Shown here piece by piece: positions 43,401 to 53,454 of a stretch of 64,000 nucleotides of DNA. The notes under the pieces were generated by a model, which worked only from the letters and a program-made list of their open reading frames with translations, was not told where the DNA came from and ran no database searches. The DNA comes from Haematococcus lacustris (Eukaryota > Chlorophyta > Chlorophyceae > Chlamydomonadales > Haematococcaceae). The DNA lies in NCBI GenBank assembly GCA_030144725.1, contig JASKMD010000028.1, forward strand, positions 124,001 to 188,000, written 5' to 3'. A program made the translations under genes and the position numbers. Every line of letters begins with the position of its first letter. The stretch's first letter is position 1.

Positions 43401-45299
43401 ACGGCGGTGCTGTTTGCCCATAGCACAGCCAGGGCATATGGCAGAGCTGCAGGCTGCCTCAGCGAAAGCTTCCCGCTTGACTGGGACCCCATGCACCATC
43501 CCCTCCCGCTGCATGCGAGTGAGAACAGAGAAAGAGGCATGTCCACAGCGCTGATGCCACACCTGAGGGTCAAGCTCGTTTGGCTGCATATGAAGCGCAT
43601 GCGGAAGAGGATTGTAGATGTTGTCAGGGTCGTACAGGTGGGTGTCATCCTCTTGATCACCGTATCCCATGACACAGCGACCCTCTGCCACGGCCCTGAT
43701 GTGCCAGAGGTAGACCCCAGGAGGGGCCTTCCTGATAGTCATCTGCCACTCTGGGGGGTTGCCTCGGCCAATCATGTCACAGTTGTCGCCGTGGAAGTGG
43801 AGTGACACACCAGCACGAGTGAGCTCAGAGACAGAGAGATAGCAGTAGGCAGCTGCCGGAGCATGGAGCACACCTGAGACTGCCCACTGCTCCCCCGCAG
43901 AGTTGGTGAAAAAGGTGGTGCCCTCACCCACGACATCGATGGAGGACCCTGTACCACCCAGCTGTAGCTGGATCGGAGGATCAAAGGCGTGGTAGTCAGT
44001 GAGGCATGAGCGCCACGGCATGATGTGCCGATTGGCACCTGAGTCAATGACCCAGCGTGGCATCCTGGCGTAGAAGTCCAGGAACTCCTCATCAGTCATG
44101 TTCTCAGGGACCAGGTGCCCTGGGACAGGAGTGGCAACTGGCTCAGTACGCGACAGCATAGGGAAGCGGTTTGTCCTGGCCATATACAGGACATTAACCT
44201 GCTCAGTGTCTGACTGCTGCTGCATGCTGCTGCCAGCTGAGTCCGCGCTTCTGCCGCCTGCACCATCCCCCCTGCTCCTGCTGGGGCTGCTGCCTCGAGG
44301 CCTATTGGGGCTTAGCTGAGCCTGGGCCAGGCTGGGGCTAGCAGGTCTGGCGAAGCTCCCATGGTCGCGTGCAAATCTGCGGCACTCAGACAGAACGTGG
44401 CCAGGGTAGTTGCAGTACTGGCAGACAGGCCGATAGGATCTGCCTTGCTGCTGAGAGGAGACTGGCCTGGAGGCAGTAGGAATGACCCCCCCCCGCCCGG
44501 CTGTGTAGCCCCCCCTGAGAACCCCCCTTGCAGGAGAGCTGCCCCTGCCCCTGTACCCCTGCAGCTGACCCCTACCCCTGGAGTAGGTGAAGGAAGAGGT
44601 CCAGAGGGTGGATACAGGCTGAGTGGATTGAGAGGAGTGAACAGACTGCTCTTGTAGGTAGTCAGCTTCAGACTGGAGGAGGACCTTTTTCACCACATCA
44701 AGGTCAGCGTTTCCAACAGTCAGCTGGTACCTGAGCAGCTGAGTGGCAATCTTGAATTCAGGAGGCATGGCATTGAGAACTGCCAGCATAAGGGAGTGAT
44801 CAGAGGGAGGGCAGCCAGCTGAGGTGAGCTCATCACGCAACAGCATGGTTCTGGCAAAGAAGCCTGCCACAGTTTCATCTGCCTGCATGCGTCGCTGCGA
44901 CAGCTGCATTTGCAGCTGTGATTGTCGTGCGATGGAGACTTGCACAAATTCGGCTGCTAGCTGATCCCAGGCTTCCTGCGCTGTTGGAACTGCAGCGACT
45001 GCCCGAGCATGATGATCACTGACATAGCGCAGGATAATCCCGCGAGCTTTGAGATTGGCAGCGTTGTCAGCTGCGACTCTGGCGCGCTGAGAGGCATGAG
45101 CGGCATGTTGAGCTGGGGTAGCATCATTGGCAAGGGCTGGAGGTGCGGTGGCGAGACCATTCTCTACCACATAGTAAACCCCAGCCTCTTCCATCATTCC
45201 CCGCAGCCTGATAGCCCAGATGGCATAGTTGTCCTTGTCTAGGACTGGAATAGGAGCACCGCTACTAACGCTGGCGCTGGCGCTGGCGCTGGCCGACAT
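40422..45299 (-). CDS. Copia Gag-Pol polyprotein
   Basis: 1,625 codons from the ATG at 45297-45299, chosen because upstream in-frame starts are non-ATG. Gag opens with a Ser-Ala repeat then a UBN2/DUF4219-like PVLDKDNYAIWAIRLRGMM. A CCHC knuckle, CQYCNYPGHVLSEC, is near residue 295. Aspartic protease VIDSGANRH is near 415. Integrase follows with an HHCC-type zinc region, then Asp in HMDVCGPM (~651), Asp in SDNGSEYS (~716) and Glu in NGKAERLN (~753). Reverse transcriptase has PTKWVLKIKRD and the YVDD catalytic box (~1311). RNase H has CDADYAGD (~1477) and STAEAEYMA, ending KHISVHHHF...VMTKPL. Order INT-RT-RH is the Copia order. No frame break is visible, so it may be active. Confidence 0.96.
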   Translation of the reverse strand: MSASASASASVSSGAPIPVLDKDNYAIWAIRLRGMMEEAGVYYVVENGLATAPPALANDATPAQHAAHASQRARVAADNAANLKARGIILRYVSDHHARAVAAVPTAQEAWDQLAAEFVQVSIARQSQLQMQLSQRRMQADETVAGFFARTMLLRDELTSAGCPPSDHSLMLAVLNAMPPEFKIATQLLRYQLTVGNADLDVVKKVLLQSEADYLQEQSVHSSQSTQPVSTLWTSSFTYSRGRGQLQGYRGRGSSPARGVLRGGYTAGRGGVIPTASRPVSSQQQGRSYRPVCQYCNYPGHVLSECRRFARDHGSFARPASPSLAQAQLSPNRPRGSSPSRSRGDGAGGRSADSAGSSMQQQSDTEQVNVLYMARTNRFPMLSRTEPVATPVPGHLVPENMTDEEFLDFYARMPRWVIDSGANRHIMPWRSCLTDYHAFDPPIQLQLGGTGSSIDVVGEGTTFFTNSAGEQWAVSGVLHAPAAAYCYLSVSELTRAGVSLHFHGDNCDMIGRGNPPEWQMTIRKAPPGVYLWHIRAVAEGRCVMGYGDQEDDTHLYDPDNIYNPLPHALHMQPNELDPQVWHQRCGHASFSVLTRMQREGMVHGVPVKREAFAEAACSSAICPGCAMGKQHRRVHFDLSTNAQPVTAALGLVHMDVCGPMPHVGRDGSRYIATFLDEHTGLSVIQLLPSKDLVPAAIQRVITELETQSGHRCKALRSDNGSEYSNKTLRDWCSSKGIQQQFSAPYCPEQNGKAERLNRTIMQATRSMLLSAQLPPGFWVDAALKANYVRNLLPITGQPVTPWEAFYRRKPNLSALRVFGATAWVYVTQPNRNKLQPKAVKGIFLGYAVGSKAYKLWVNGRLVISKDVQIDETTVLDHHRSMQLPVQSPVPSVPAPAPAPPPPSFSSIPLPAPAPAPSAPDSSPPSPQHPQSPASPQQQSLQQQQPQSPQPALQHQLQQPQLSGQSSPSPSRHSARAAGGEASSSTSSSAAIGSGSNSYWGGSGPAPGMPPTVPGDGGSLNRGPAGMTQFPGIGRFRFPGLRPIPLAAAGPAASPPAPAPDPAPAPEEPLPAASRIPDAPGPRRNPARLRQPPIRIRQPELGSMTVSDTSSSDTPTVLEALSGPHAEYWREAMHSELASLHANGTWTLVERPSGARVLPTKWVLKIKRDATGAIEKFKARLVAKGFMQVSGVDVGDVYAPVSKHTTLRALLALAAARDMEVHQIDVEAAFLNGMLQPDEVIHVQQPEGFEEGSPNTVCRLQKALYGLRQAPRAWHAKLKQELEGMGFCASESDPALFMLSRPAGTVYLLVYVDDCLLCTEKGDFESLDYVKQRLSSVFGIKDLGQTRWFLGMQISRDRAQGTLQLDQQQYIKELLSTYSMTEAHSKAVPMAPGTKLVKEGDALDTAHHSYSALVGSLLYLSCCTRPDIAYAVGALARHLAAPTQQHWAAAKAVLSYLKGTANQGLVFGGNDSLQGYCDADYAGDKDTARSTTGYVFTLHGAAISWSSRLQPTVAMSTAEAEYMAASGAVKEAVWLRKLMQDLGLPGTCVNIMCDNQAALQLLNNPMASARSKHISVHHHFARERAVRGEVMFTYCSTSEMVADVMTKPLAAVKLGYAKEGCGISSM

Positions 45300-45383
45300 A
45301 GTAGTGCGGCAGCGATTGACCCTAGAGCAACTTACGTGTTGCACGTCGTGGTGTCTTTAGATCCACGCACAGCAGTTGTGCTG

Positions 45384-45397
45384 TGGGCCCATAACCC
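45384..45397 (-). promoter_or_regulatory. Primer-binding site, initiator-tRNA anticodon type
   Basis: Directly next to the 5' LTR. The plus strand reads TGGGCCCATAACCC, identical to the anticodon stem-loop of plant initiator tRNA-Met (anticodon CAT inside). The primer would thus be a half-tRNA rather than a 3'-CCA end, as established for Drosophila copia. Confidence 0.8.
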
Positions 45398-45557
45398 TGT
45401 AGAAGAGCGTGGGACAGACGAGACACCAGACGAGGGTGCCTATGAATGCCTGTCACCACGCTAAATACCAACTGTCACTCGGAGTCACTCAGAAGCTGGA
45501 CAGCTGGACCTATCACCGGTGCAAGATTGGATCTGCACCGGGGCATGATTCACAACA
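45398..45557 (-). repeat. 5' LTR of Copia element 1
   Basis: 160 bp, TG...CA; near-identical to 40095-40255, implying recent insertion. Confidence 0.92.
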
Positions 45558-45656
45558 CTCCGCAGCTGCTGGCTGAGGTCGAGAGCTGTTACGCTCCAGA
45601 GCCGAGGCCGAGTGTTTTTGGGGGCCTAAAACGCCCCGGGCGCTTCCACTATCTCA
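45558..45656. repeat. Right foldback arm beside Copia 1
   Basis: Begins CTCCGCAGCTGCTGGC and ends GCGCTTCCACTATCT; matches the foldback at 32982-33185 in inverted order. The opposing left arm (40067-40094) is short, so most of it was lost. Confidence 0.85.
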
Positions 45657-45906
45657 TTTAGTTCCGTTTTATGTGCGTTGTGGCTACATTCTGTGCGGCG
45701 ACGCCGCACTTCTGGAGCAACACTTTGTTTTGGAGCGAAGGGCGGGGCGTGGTAACACCATACGCGACTTGCAACAGTAGCCAGTTTGAACCAGCTACGC
45801 ACTTTTCTAAAATGGTCCGCGTCCCGCGTTTTTAAGAGCATAATAGGGAACTAAGTCTCTTAATCAGCAGTCTCTTAACTATTATAACGCATGAAAACGG
45901 AACTAA
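45657..45906. mobile_element. TTTAGTTCC MITE, third copy, inverted
   Basis: Complement of the MITE at 39815-40066. Together they form a 5.8-kb inverted pair around the Copia element. Confidence 0.8.
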
Positions 45907-46060
45907 GGATCGTTAACTGCAGCGGACCTGGTGTATTAACAAAAAGTGCTCCCAACGAACACGTAACATCAATCCAACACCATCGCAGGTCACAAGCAGC
46001 ATCGCATTGCGCGGCTTCGCCGCGCTGATAGACCTTCGCCTACGTAAAACTCAATTACAC

Positions 46061-46250
46061 TAGATAATGGAGTCGCCTGGGCCGTTTTAGGTAGTTGAAA
46101 AAGGCTCGGCCTCGGCGCTGTCGCGTAACAGCTCTCGACCTCAGCCAGCAGCCGCGTCGCTACGCTCCGCGGCTGTTGGCTTCGGTCTCGAGCTGTTACG
46201 CTCCAGCGCCTCGGCCTCACCTGTTACAACCACCTAAAACGACCCGCGAC
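46061..46250. repeat. Second foldback, interrupted by Copia 2
   Basis: Arms TAGATAATGGAGTCGCC ... and ...CACCTAAAACGACCCGCGAC share the GTAACAGCTCTCGACC / CTCGAGCTGTTACGCTCC core with the foldback at 32982. The right arm ends abruptly where the LTR starts at 46251. Confidence 0.75.
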
Positions 46251-46513
46251 TGTTAGTTGCATACCCTCCCGGTGCAGTTGAGATCAAGCACCGGGATTGT
46301 AGGGTGTGATTGCCAGCGGTCCGGCCGCGAAGAGTACGAGTGTGACTGCCGTATTTAGGGCAGGCACCCGGCAGTCGTAGGCACCCTGAACTGGTGTCCG
46401 CGTCTGCCCGTGCTCTTCTAACAGGTAGGCGCGAAGTTGCGCGCTAGCCTGTTGTGGCAGATCATTGTAACGACCCTGAACTGGTGTCCGCGTCTGCCCG
46501 TGCTCTTCTAACA
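46251..46513 (+). repeat. 5' LTR of Copia 2 with duplicated tail
   Basis: Core LTR 46251-46423, starting TGTTAGTTGC and ending CTCTTCTAACA; alignable with the Copia 1 LTR at both ends (CGGTGCAG, CATAGGCACCCT...CTCTTCTA). The last ~41 bases, ACCCTGAACTGGTGTCCGCG..., occur again at 46473-46513 with a 90-bp period, so the functional LTR/primer-site junction is the second one. Confidence 0.75.
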
Positions 46514-46526
46514 GGTTATGGGCCCA
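46514..46526 (+). promoter_or_regulatory. Primer-binding site of Copia 2
   Basis: GGTTATGGGCCCA immediately after the duplicated LTR tail; complementary to the initiator tRNA-Met anticodon region, as in Copia 1. Confidence 0.75.
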
Positions 46527-46600
46527 CGCGCTGACGCGCGATAGGACGCCAGTAAGTTGCTGGCTAGGGTTCGTGTGGTTGACAGCCGAGTCGACCAGCG

Positions 46601-49600
46601 ATGGCAGCTTCACCCGTTACCTCTGGCAATCTGCCCACCATTCTCGACGACGACAACTGGCCGATTTGGAGCATCCGTACAGAAGGCCTGCTGATCGAAG
46701 CAGGCCTCTGGTCGGTCGTCGCCGACGGCGTCACCCCCTTACCCACTGCGCCAGCAGCGAACGCCACTCAGCAGGAGCAGGCTGCGTATGCTGCTGAGCT
46801 AACCCGCTCTCGCGCAGAAAGCGCACTGGATCGCAAAGCCAAAGCCTTCATCCAGCGCCACGTCTCTAATCTCCACATCTTCACCGTCAAGTCAGCGGAC
46901 TCAGCGCAGGACGCCTGGCAAACCCTTGAGTCTCTGTTCACCCAATCGTCAGTCGCGCGACAGTCGCAGCTGCAGCAGCAACTCAGCCTACTGCGCATGG
47001 AACCAGGCGAGTCGGTAGCGCGCTTCTATGCGCGCTTACAGCAGCTGCTTACAGAACTCGAGGCTTGCAGCTGTGACGTCTCTGAGTCCACAGTCGTGCT
47101 GGCCATCATGGCAGCCCTCCCACCTGAGTATGAGGGCATAGTTGAGCGTATGCGCTATGATCAGACCAGCGGCGACCTGTCAGTCAGCCGCATCAAGCGG
47201 GTGCTGCTGCAGAAGGAAGCAGACCTGCTCGCCAAGCAGATGCAGCAGCTAAGCCCCTCCTCATCCTCACTCTGGGCCTACTCCTCCTCTGAGAACAGGG
47301 GGGCAAGCAGCTCAGGTTGGCAGTCAAGCAGGAGCAGAAGCAAGCACTCTCAGCCTGCTCGTGAGCAGCAACAGCCCAGGGTCCAGTCACCAGACAGGTC
47401 CACTAGAGATGCCAGCTCACATGCCCACCTGACCTGCCACTACTGTGCCAAACCTGGCCACATCATGTCTGAGTGCTTTACCTTTGACAGGGACCAGCGC
47501 AACCGTATGAGGACACTGTTCAGCAACCCTGCCAAGTCCAGCAGCCCAGGCAGGAAGCCCAGCCCAGTCAGAAGCTCCAGCCCAGCTAGGCCAGCAAGCC
47601 CCAGCAGAGGCAGAACCCAGACCCCAGGCAGGGCAGCCGCTCATAGCCCATCCAGGGGACCCACTCTGTACACTGCCTCTGCATGCTCTGATGATGATGA
47701 TGGTGACACGCAGATGCTCCAGCCCAGACTGAACTTCAACAGTGACCTGTACAGCCCTTTCTTCATTGATTCAGGTGCCTCCCAGCACATCATCAAGGAC
47801 CTCCAGTTCTTCCACAGCTACACAGCCTTTGCACCTCAACAGCACAGACGTATCAAGCTGGCAGCTGAGGGACACAGCGTCTGGGCAGTAGGATCTGGGA
47901 ACGTCTTTCTCAGCACCAAGCGTGGCTTGTGGCTCCTAGGCCATGCTCTGTATGTTCCTGACAGCAAGCAGAACTTTATCTCAGTTGCAGCAGCCACAGA
48001 AGATGGCAGCAGCTTCCTGTTCAGAGATGATACCTGCCTGATCAGATGCAACCAGTTTTGCAGCATGCTCAGGGTCAATGCTCACAAGATCAGAAACACC
48101 TACATCCTGGCAGCTGTCCCAATGCCTGATGGCCCTGATACAGACTCTGAGCCAGAGCAGCTATACAGCATCCAACAATCAGCTCTACAGCCAGATAACA
48201 GGGTACAGCTGGAGCCTCTCACCACCGTGACCGCACCTACTGCCTGCAGCGCCACATCCGACTCCCCTCAGGTGTGGCATCAGCGCCTATGTCATGCCTC
48301 ATATGTTGTACTTGCACGCATGCAGTCAGAAAGCATGGTTAAGGGTGTAACTACCACAGCAGCACAGTTTCGAGCAGCTGCTTCTGACCCAGCTGTGTGT
48401 GTAGGATGTGTAAAGGGCAAGCAACGCAAGAATGTGGCATTTGCTGACCCACCACCAAATGCAGCTCCAGTGACAGCACCATTAGGGCTGATCCACATGG
48501 ATGTCTGTGGCCCCATGCATGCTAGGGCCAGGGACGGCAGCTTGTATGTAGCAACCTTCCTTGATGAGCACACCAAGCTGTCTGTATGTGTGCCCATCAG
48601 CAGCAAAGCAGAGGTCCCCGATGTAGTCAAAGCAGTCATAGAGCGTCTTGAGACACAATCAGGCTATCACTGCAAGGCTATCCGCACAGACAATGGCACA
48701 GAGTATGTCAACAGCCGCATGACAGAGTACTGCAGCAGCAAGGGCATAGTACATCAGCACTCAGCGCCTTACAGCCCCCAGCAGAATGGTGCAGCTGAGC
48801 GCTTGAACAGAACTATCTTTGAGAAAGCCCGCAGCATCCTGTATGCAGCTGATATGTCTCTCAGCTTCTGGGCGCATGCAGTAGAGTTTGCCAATCATGT
48901 CAGATGCCTGCTCCCTGTGTCAGGCCAGCTACTCACACCTTGGGAAGCCTTCTATGGTGTCAAGCCTGATCTGTCTGGCCTCAGAGTGTTTGGCTGCAGA
49001 GTTTGGCTTCATGTGCCTGATCACTAGCGCAGCAAGCTACAGGCCAAGTCTGTTGAGGGTCTGTTCTTGGGCTATCAGCCTGGCTCTAAAGCCTACAGAG
49101 TCTTGGTCAACGGTAGAGAAACCTGCAGCAAGGACATAGTGTTTGATGAGCTGTCAGTCCTGCAGCCTACTCGCCAGCAAGATCAGCCAGCCCAGCCTGT
49201 GCTGCTCTTACCCCTCCCACCCAGCCCTTCTTCTAATCCACTATCCCCAATAGCTCCTGCTGAGGGGGGCGACAGTCTGCAGCAGACCAGCAGCAGTAGC
49301 TCTGAGGACAGCAGCAGCAGCATCAGCAGGCCAGGCAGCAGTGGGAGCAGCAGCAGCATCAGCAGGCCAGGCAGCAGTGCTCAGCGACCTCGGTCCAGAC
49401 CCTTAGAAGGAATAGAAGCACAGCAAGACAGCAGCGAGTCAGAGCAAGTCAGTCTTACAGCCAGATATGAGCCAGGCTCCCACATGTGGCATCAACAGCA
49501 ACTACAGCTCATTGACAGACTACCCAGACCAGGAATAGGCAGGTTCAGTCTTCGTCCCACGCCTCTAGCCAGGGAGACAGTGGGAGCACATTCAGTCGCA

Positions 49601-51440
49601 CCAGCTGCAGTAGAAGCAAGGCCAGCAGCACTAATTGCAGCACCAGCTGCAGTCAGGCCAGCAGCACCAGCTGCAGCACCAGCAGCAGCATCAACAGCAG
49701 CAAGGCCAGCAGCACCAGCTGCAGCACCAGCTGCAGCAAGGCCAGCAGCACCAGCTGCAGCACCAGATGCAGCACCAGCTGCAGCAAGGTTAGCAGCACC
49801 AGTTGCAGCACCAGCTGCAGCAAGACCCTCAGCAGCCAGACTTGCAGCACCACCAGCAGCACCAGCTGTGCACCCATCTGCACCCATGCCTGATGCACCT
49901 GACTCACGGCCCTCTTCGCCTGAGGCACCTGGTGCACCCCAGCCACGGCGTAACCCACCAAGGGACCGACGCCCACCACTCAGGATTAGGCAGCCTGAGC
50001 TGTATGCCATGACTGTGTCAGACTCTCCCATCAATGACACACCCACTGTGGCAGAGGCCCTGGCTGGTCCCATGGCAGACTTGTGGATTGAGGCTATGAA
50101 TGCTGAGCTGGCCTCCCTGCATGCCAACCAAACATGGTGCCTTGAAGAGCGCCCTGCCAATGCACGTGTGCTGCCTACCAAATGGGTACTCAAAGTGAAG
50201 CGTGATGCTGCAGGGAACATCGAGAAGCTAAAAGCCAGGCTAGTGGCAAAGGGGTTCTATCAACAATCAGGTGTGGATGTAGGAGATGTCTATGCACCTG
50301 TCAGCAAGCATACCACATTGCGCACCCTCCTGGCCAAGGCAGCAGCTGAGGACATGGAGATTCATCAGTTAGATTTTGAGACAGCCTTCCTGAACGGCAA
50401 GCTAGAGCCAGGAGAGGTCATCTATGTGCAGCAGCCAGAGGGTTTTGAGGAGGGCAGCACTAACACTGTGTGCCGTCTGCAGAAGGCCCTGTATGGTCTG
50501 AGGCAGGCCCCTAGGGCGTGGCATGCCAGGCTGTGTGAGGAGCTGCTGAGCATGGGCTTCAAGGCCTCTGAGGCAGACCCTACCCTGTTTACCCTGCAGC
50601 TGAGCACTGGCATGGTGTACCTGCTAGTGTATGTGGACGACTGCCTTCTGTGCACCCAGCAGGGGGACACCGCAGGCTTGGCCCACGTGAAGAAGCAGCT
50701 GTCCTCAGCATTCCAACTGAAGGACTTGGGTGAGGCCCGGTGGTTCCTAGGGATGCAGCTGACCAGGGACAGGGCTGAGGGCACTATCAAGCTTGACCAG
50801 CACAAGTTCATCCAGGAGCTGGTCACAGCCTACAGCAAGTCAGCAGCTCACAGCAAGCCTCTGCCCATGGCTCCTGCTGTTAAGCTAGTGAGGGAAGGGG
50901 ATGCCTTGGACACAACTGTGCACCACTACAGTGCCCTGGTGGGCAGCCTGCTGTATCTGACCTGCTGCACACGGCCAGACATTGCTTTTGCTGTGGGCGC
51001 CTTGGCCAGGCACATGTCGGCACCTACTAAGCAGCACTGGGCAGCCGCCTGCAGTGTGCTGTGTTACTTGAAGGGCACAGCAGATCAAGGACTCCTGTTT
51101 GGTGGTGTGTCAGGGCTGCAGGGCTACTCTGATGCAGACTATGCAGGAGACAAGGACACAGCCAGGAGCACAACAGGCTATCTGTTCACCTTGAATGGTG
51201 GTGCTATCAGCTGGTCCAGCCGCCTTCAGCCTACTGTGGCTATGTCAACAGCAGAAGCAGAATATATGGCAGCCTCTAGCGCAGCTAAGGAGGCTTTGTG
51301 GCTGCGGAAGCTCATGAGGGATCTGCAGCTGGATGCTAGCTGTGTGCACCTGGGCTGTGACAACCAAGCAGCCATTCAGCTCCTGCACAATCCCATGGCC
51401 ACCTCCAGGGCTAAGCACATAGATGTGCACCACCACTTTG
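46601..51440 (+). pseudogene. Copia 2 Gag-Pol, nonsense and 3' truncation
   Basis: One frame from the ATG at 46601 through 51440, broken by a single TAG at 49025-49027 (residue ~809, between integrase and reverse transcriptase). Gag has PTILDDDNWPIWSIRTEGL and CCHC knuckle CHYCAKPGHIMSEC (~residue 278). Protease IDSGASQH (~388). Integrase Asp/Asp/Glu in HMDVCGPM, TDNGTEYV and NGAAERLN. A long Ala/Pro repeat (49600-49880) separates integrase from reverse transcriptase with YVDD (~1343). RNase H reaches HIDVHHHFA, then the frame enters foreign sequence and stops at 51470-51472. Not functional unless the stop is read through. Confidence 0.93.
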
Positions 51441-52712
51441 CACTCGTGCAAATTAAGGCCTGGCTGGCTTGAAAAACTTGAGAGTTGAGGTCTGAAACTT
51501 GGTATGTGGGCTGCTGTGACGTAGAGGATGACAAGACTCTCTTGGGCCAAAGTGTAATTTTCACTCGGTGTCGAGTTGCTGGGCCAGGTGTGGGGCTGTG
51601 ACCCTGATTTTGGCTAAGGGAGTTGGCATCGTGTGACCAAAGTCACTTTTCATGAAATGTGAGTATAAGAGGTTGTGGAGGGTGGTTACAGCTGCCCAAC
51701 CTAGTAGGTGGCATGCAAAAAGTCTCAGCCAGTGATGAGCTATGGCCCGTGTCCTAGGACCCTGTACAGGGTCCTAGCGACATCATGGTCGTAGGACCCT
51801 GTACAGGGTCCTGTGTACCCTATGAGTGTTGATATTATAATCATTCTTTGCATCCCTATGTGAAAGCACCCAGTTAGGATTCCTACATAGCCGGTGGTTG
51901 GTCATGTTGACCCCGTTTGGATGCTTTCGACCATGTGTGCCAGGACCCTGTACAGGGTCCTACGATGTGTGTCTTTCTCCACAGGGTTCTGGTACCTCAC
52001 CACAGGGTTGTGGCTCACAGGGTCCTGGCACCACACCACAGGGTCCTGGCTTACAGGGTCCTGGCACCACACCACAGGGTCCTGGCACCACACCACAGGG
52101 TCCTGGCACCTCACCACAGGGTCCTGGCCTACAGGGTTTTGACACCACACCACAGGGTCCTGGCACCATACCACCAGGTCTTGGCCTACAGGGTTCTGGC
52201 ACCACACCACAGGGTCCCGGCCTACAGGGTCCTAGCACCACACCACAGGGTCCAGACACCACAGGGTCCTGGCACCACACCACAGGGTCCTGGCACACAG
52301 GGTCCTGGCACCACACCACAGGGTCCGGGCACCACATCACAGGGTCCTGGCACCACAGGGTCCTGGCCTACTGTGTCCTGCTGCACACCCACAGGGTTCT
52401 GGCACACAGGGTCCTGCGACGTTAGTCTACAGGGTTCTGCCGCGCGCCTACAGGGTCCTGCGACGTTTGGCTACAGGGTTCTGCCGCACACCCACAGGGT
52501 CCTGCGACGTTTGGCTACAGGGTTCTGCCGCACGCCTACAGGGTCCTGCGACGTTTGGCTACAGGGTTCTGCCGCACACCCACAGGGTCCTGCGACGTTT
52601 GGCTACAGGGTTCTGCCGCACGCCTACAGGGTCCTGCGACGTTTGGCTACAGGGTTCTGCCGCACACCCACAGGGTTCTGGCACCTCACCACAGGGTCCT
52701 GGTACCACAGGG
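51441..52712. mobile_element. CACTA-like left end, second copy
   Basis: Terminus CACTCGTGCAAATTAAGGCC at 51441-51460, then ~450 bases closely matching 25016-25530, including three palindromes (the first near 51755), then a satellite of CAGGGTCCTGGCACCACAC units (51990-52410) and the 44-bp dimer (52410-52690). No gene and no right terminus follow; it is a truncated end. Confidence 0.85.
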
Positions 52713-52979
52713 GCTGGCTGGCTCGGCAAACTTGCGAGTTGATGTCTGAGACTTGGCATGTAGGCTGCTGTGACCTAGTGGAGGAGAAGACTCTCTTGGG
52801 CCAAAGTGAAATTCTTGGTCATTGCGGAGCTGCTGGACCATCAGCCTGGCCCTCACCCCGAATTTGGCTAAGGGAGATGGTGCTTACTGACTGAAGTGAC
52901 TTTTTAATATTTCTGAGTATGAGGAGTTGTCAGGCATCAGAATAGAAGCACAACCTAGTAGGTAGCATGTGCAAAGTCA
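52713..52979. repeat. Diverged copy of the CACTA-like end sequence
   Basis: From GGCTGGCTGGCTCGGCAAACTTG the sequence follows 25012-25260 with many substitutions (GACTCTCTTGGGCCAAAGTG, TTGGCTAAGGGAG and CAACCTAGTAGGTAGCATG are shared). The terminal CACTCGTGC is missing. Confidence 0.8.
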
Positions 52980-53454
52980 AGTTGCTAACCTAGTGCAGGG
53001 TTTCGATCAAAGCATGGACTTTTTCTAAGTCAACCCTGACCTCGTGCAGGGTTTCGCCGACCTTGTGCAGGGTTTCGTTCCTTGTGTTGATTTCTCCTAA
53101 GTGATTCAAAGACGCTGTGCAGGGTTTCGCCAACCCCGCTTTCTGCATGTGTTTTGCATGCAAGAGCGCGAATACTGACGGGCTTGGTATTGGGATCTGC
53201 GCTAGCTGCCACCAAGCATGCCGTTGGTGTGCCATGAGGTCGCGAGGCGCCATGAGAGGAAACCATGTCGACCTCGCAAAGCCCGCAGTAATGCAGCAAC
53301 ACGCAACACGCGACACATCCATCCCAAACTCAGCAGCAGCGACATCAACAGCGCCCAAATGCGCAGCCTCACAGCCGGCCATGAAATGCGGGCCAGCTAG
53401 CCTTCGCAGCCATCAGTCATCAGCCAAGAGGCCAGCATGCAGCTCGGTCTCGCA
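52980..53454. other. No gene seen; GTGCAGGGTTTCG repeats
   Basis: Four copies of GTGCAGGGTTTCG at 52995-53130, related to the CCCTGCAC motif in an intron at 28567-28605. The rest has only short overlapping ORFs. Confidence 0.45.

Larger units (their letters stand above)
40095..45557 (-). mobile_element. Ty1/copia retrotransposon, complete
   Basis: Oriented on the minus strand. LTRs at 40095-40255 and 45398-45557, TG...CA ends, flanked by the 5-bp target duplication CTCCG (40090-40094 and 45558-45562). Gag-pol reading frame is intact. It sits inside a foldback element: the target CTCCG is the sequence at the centre of the intact palindrome at 33078-33090. Confidence 0.95.
46251..51440 (+). 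mobile_element. Ty1/copia retrotransposon 2, defective
   Basis: 5' LTR, primer-binding site and gag-pol are present, but the 3' end of RNase H and the 3' LTR are missing: the element stops at 51440 exactly where a CACTA terminus begins. Related to but clearly diverged from Copia 1. Confidence 0.92.
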
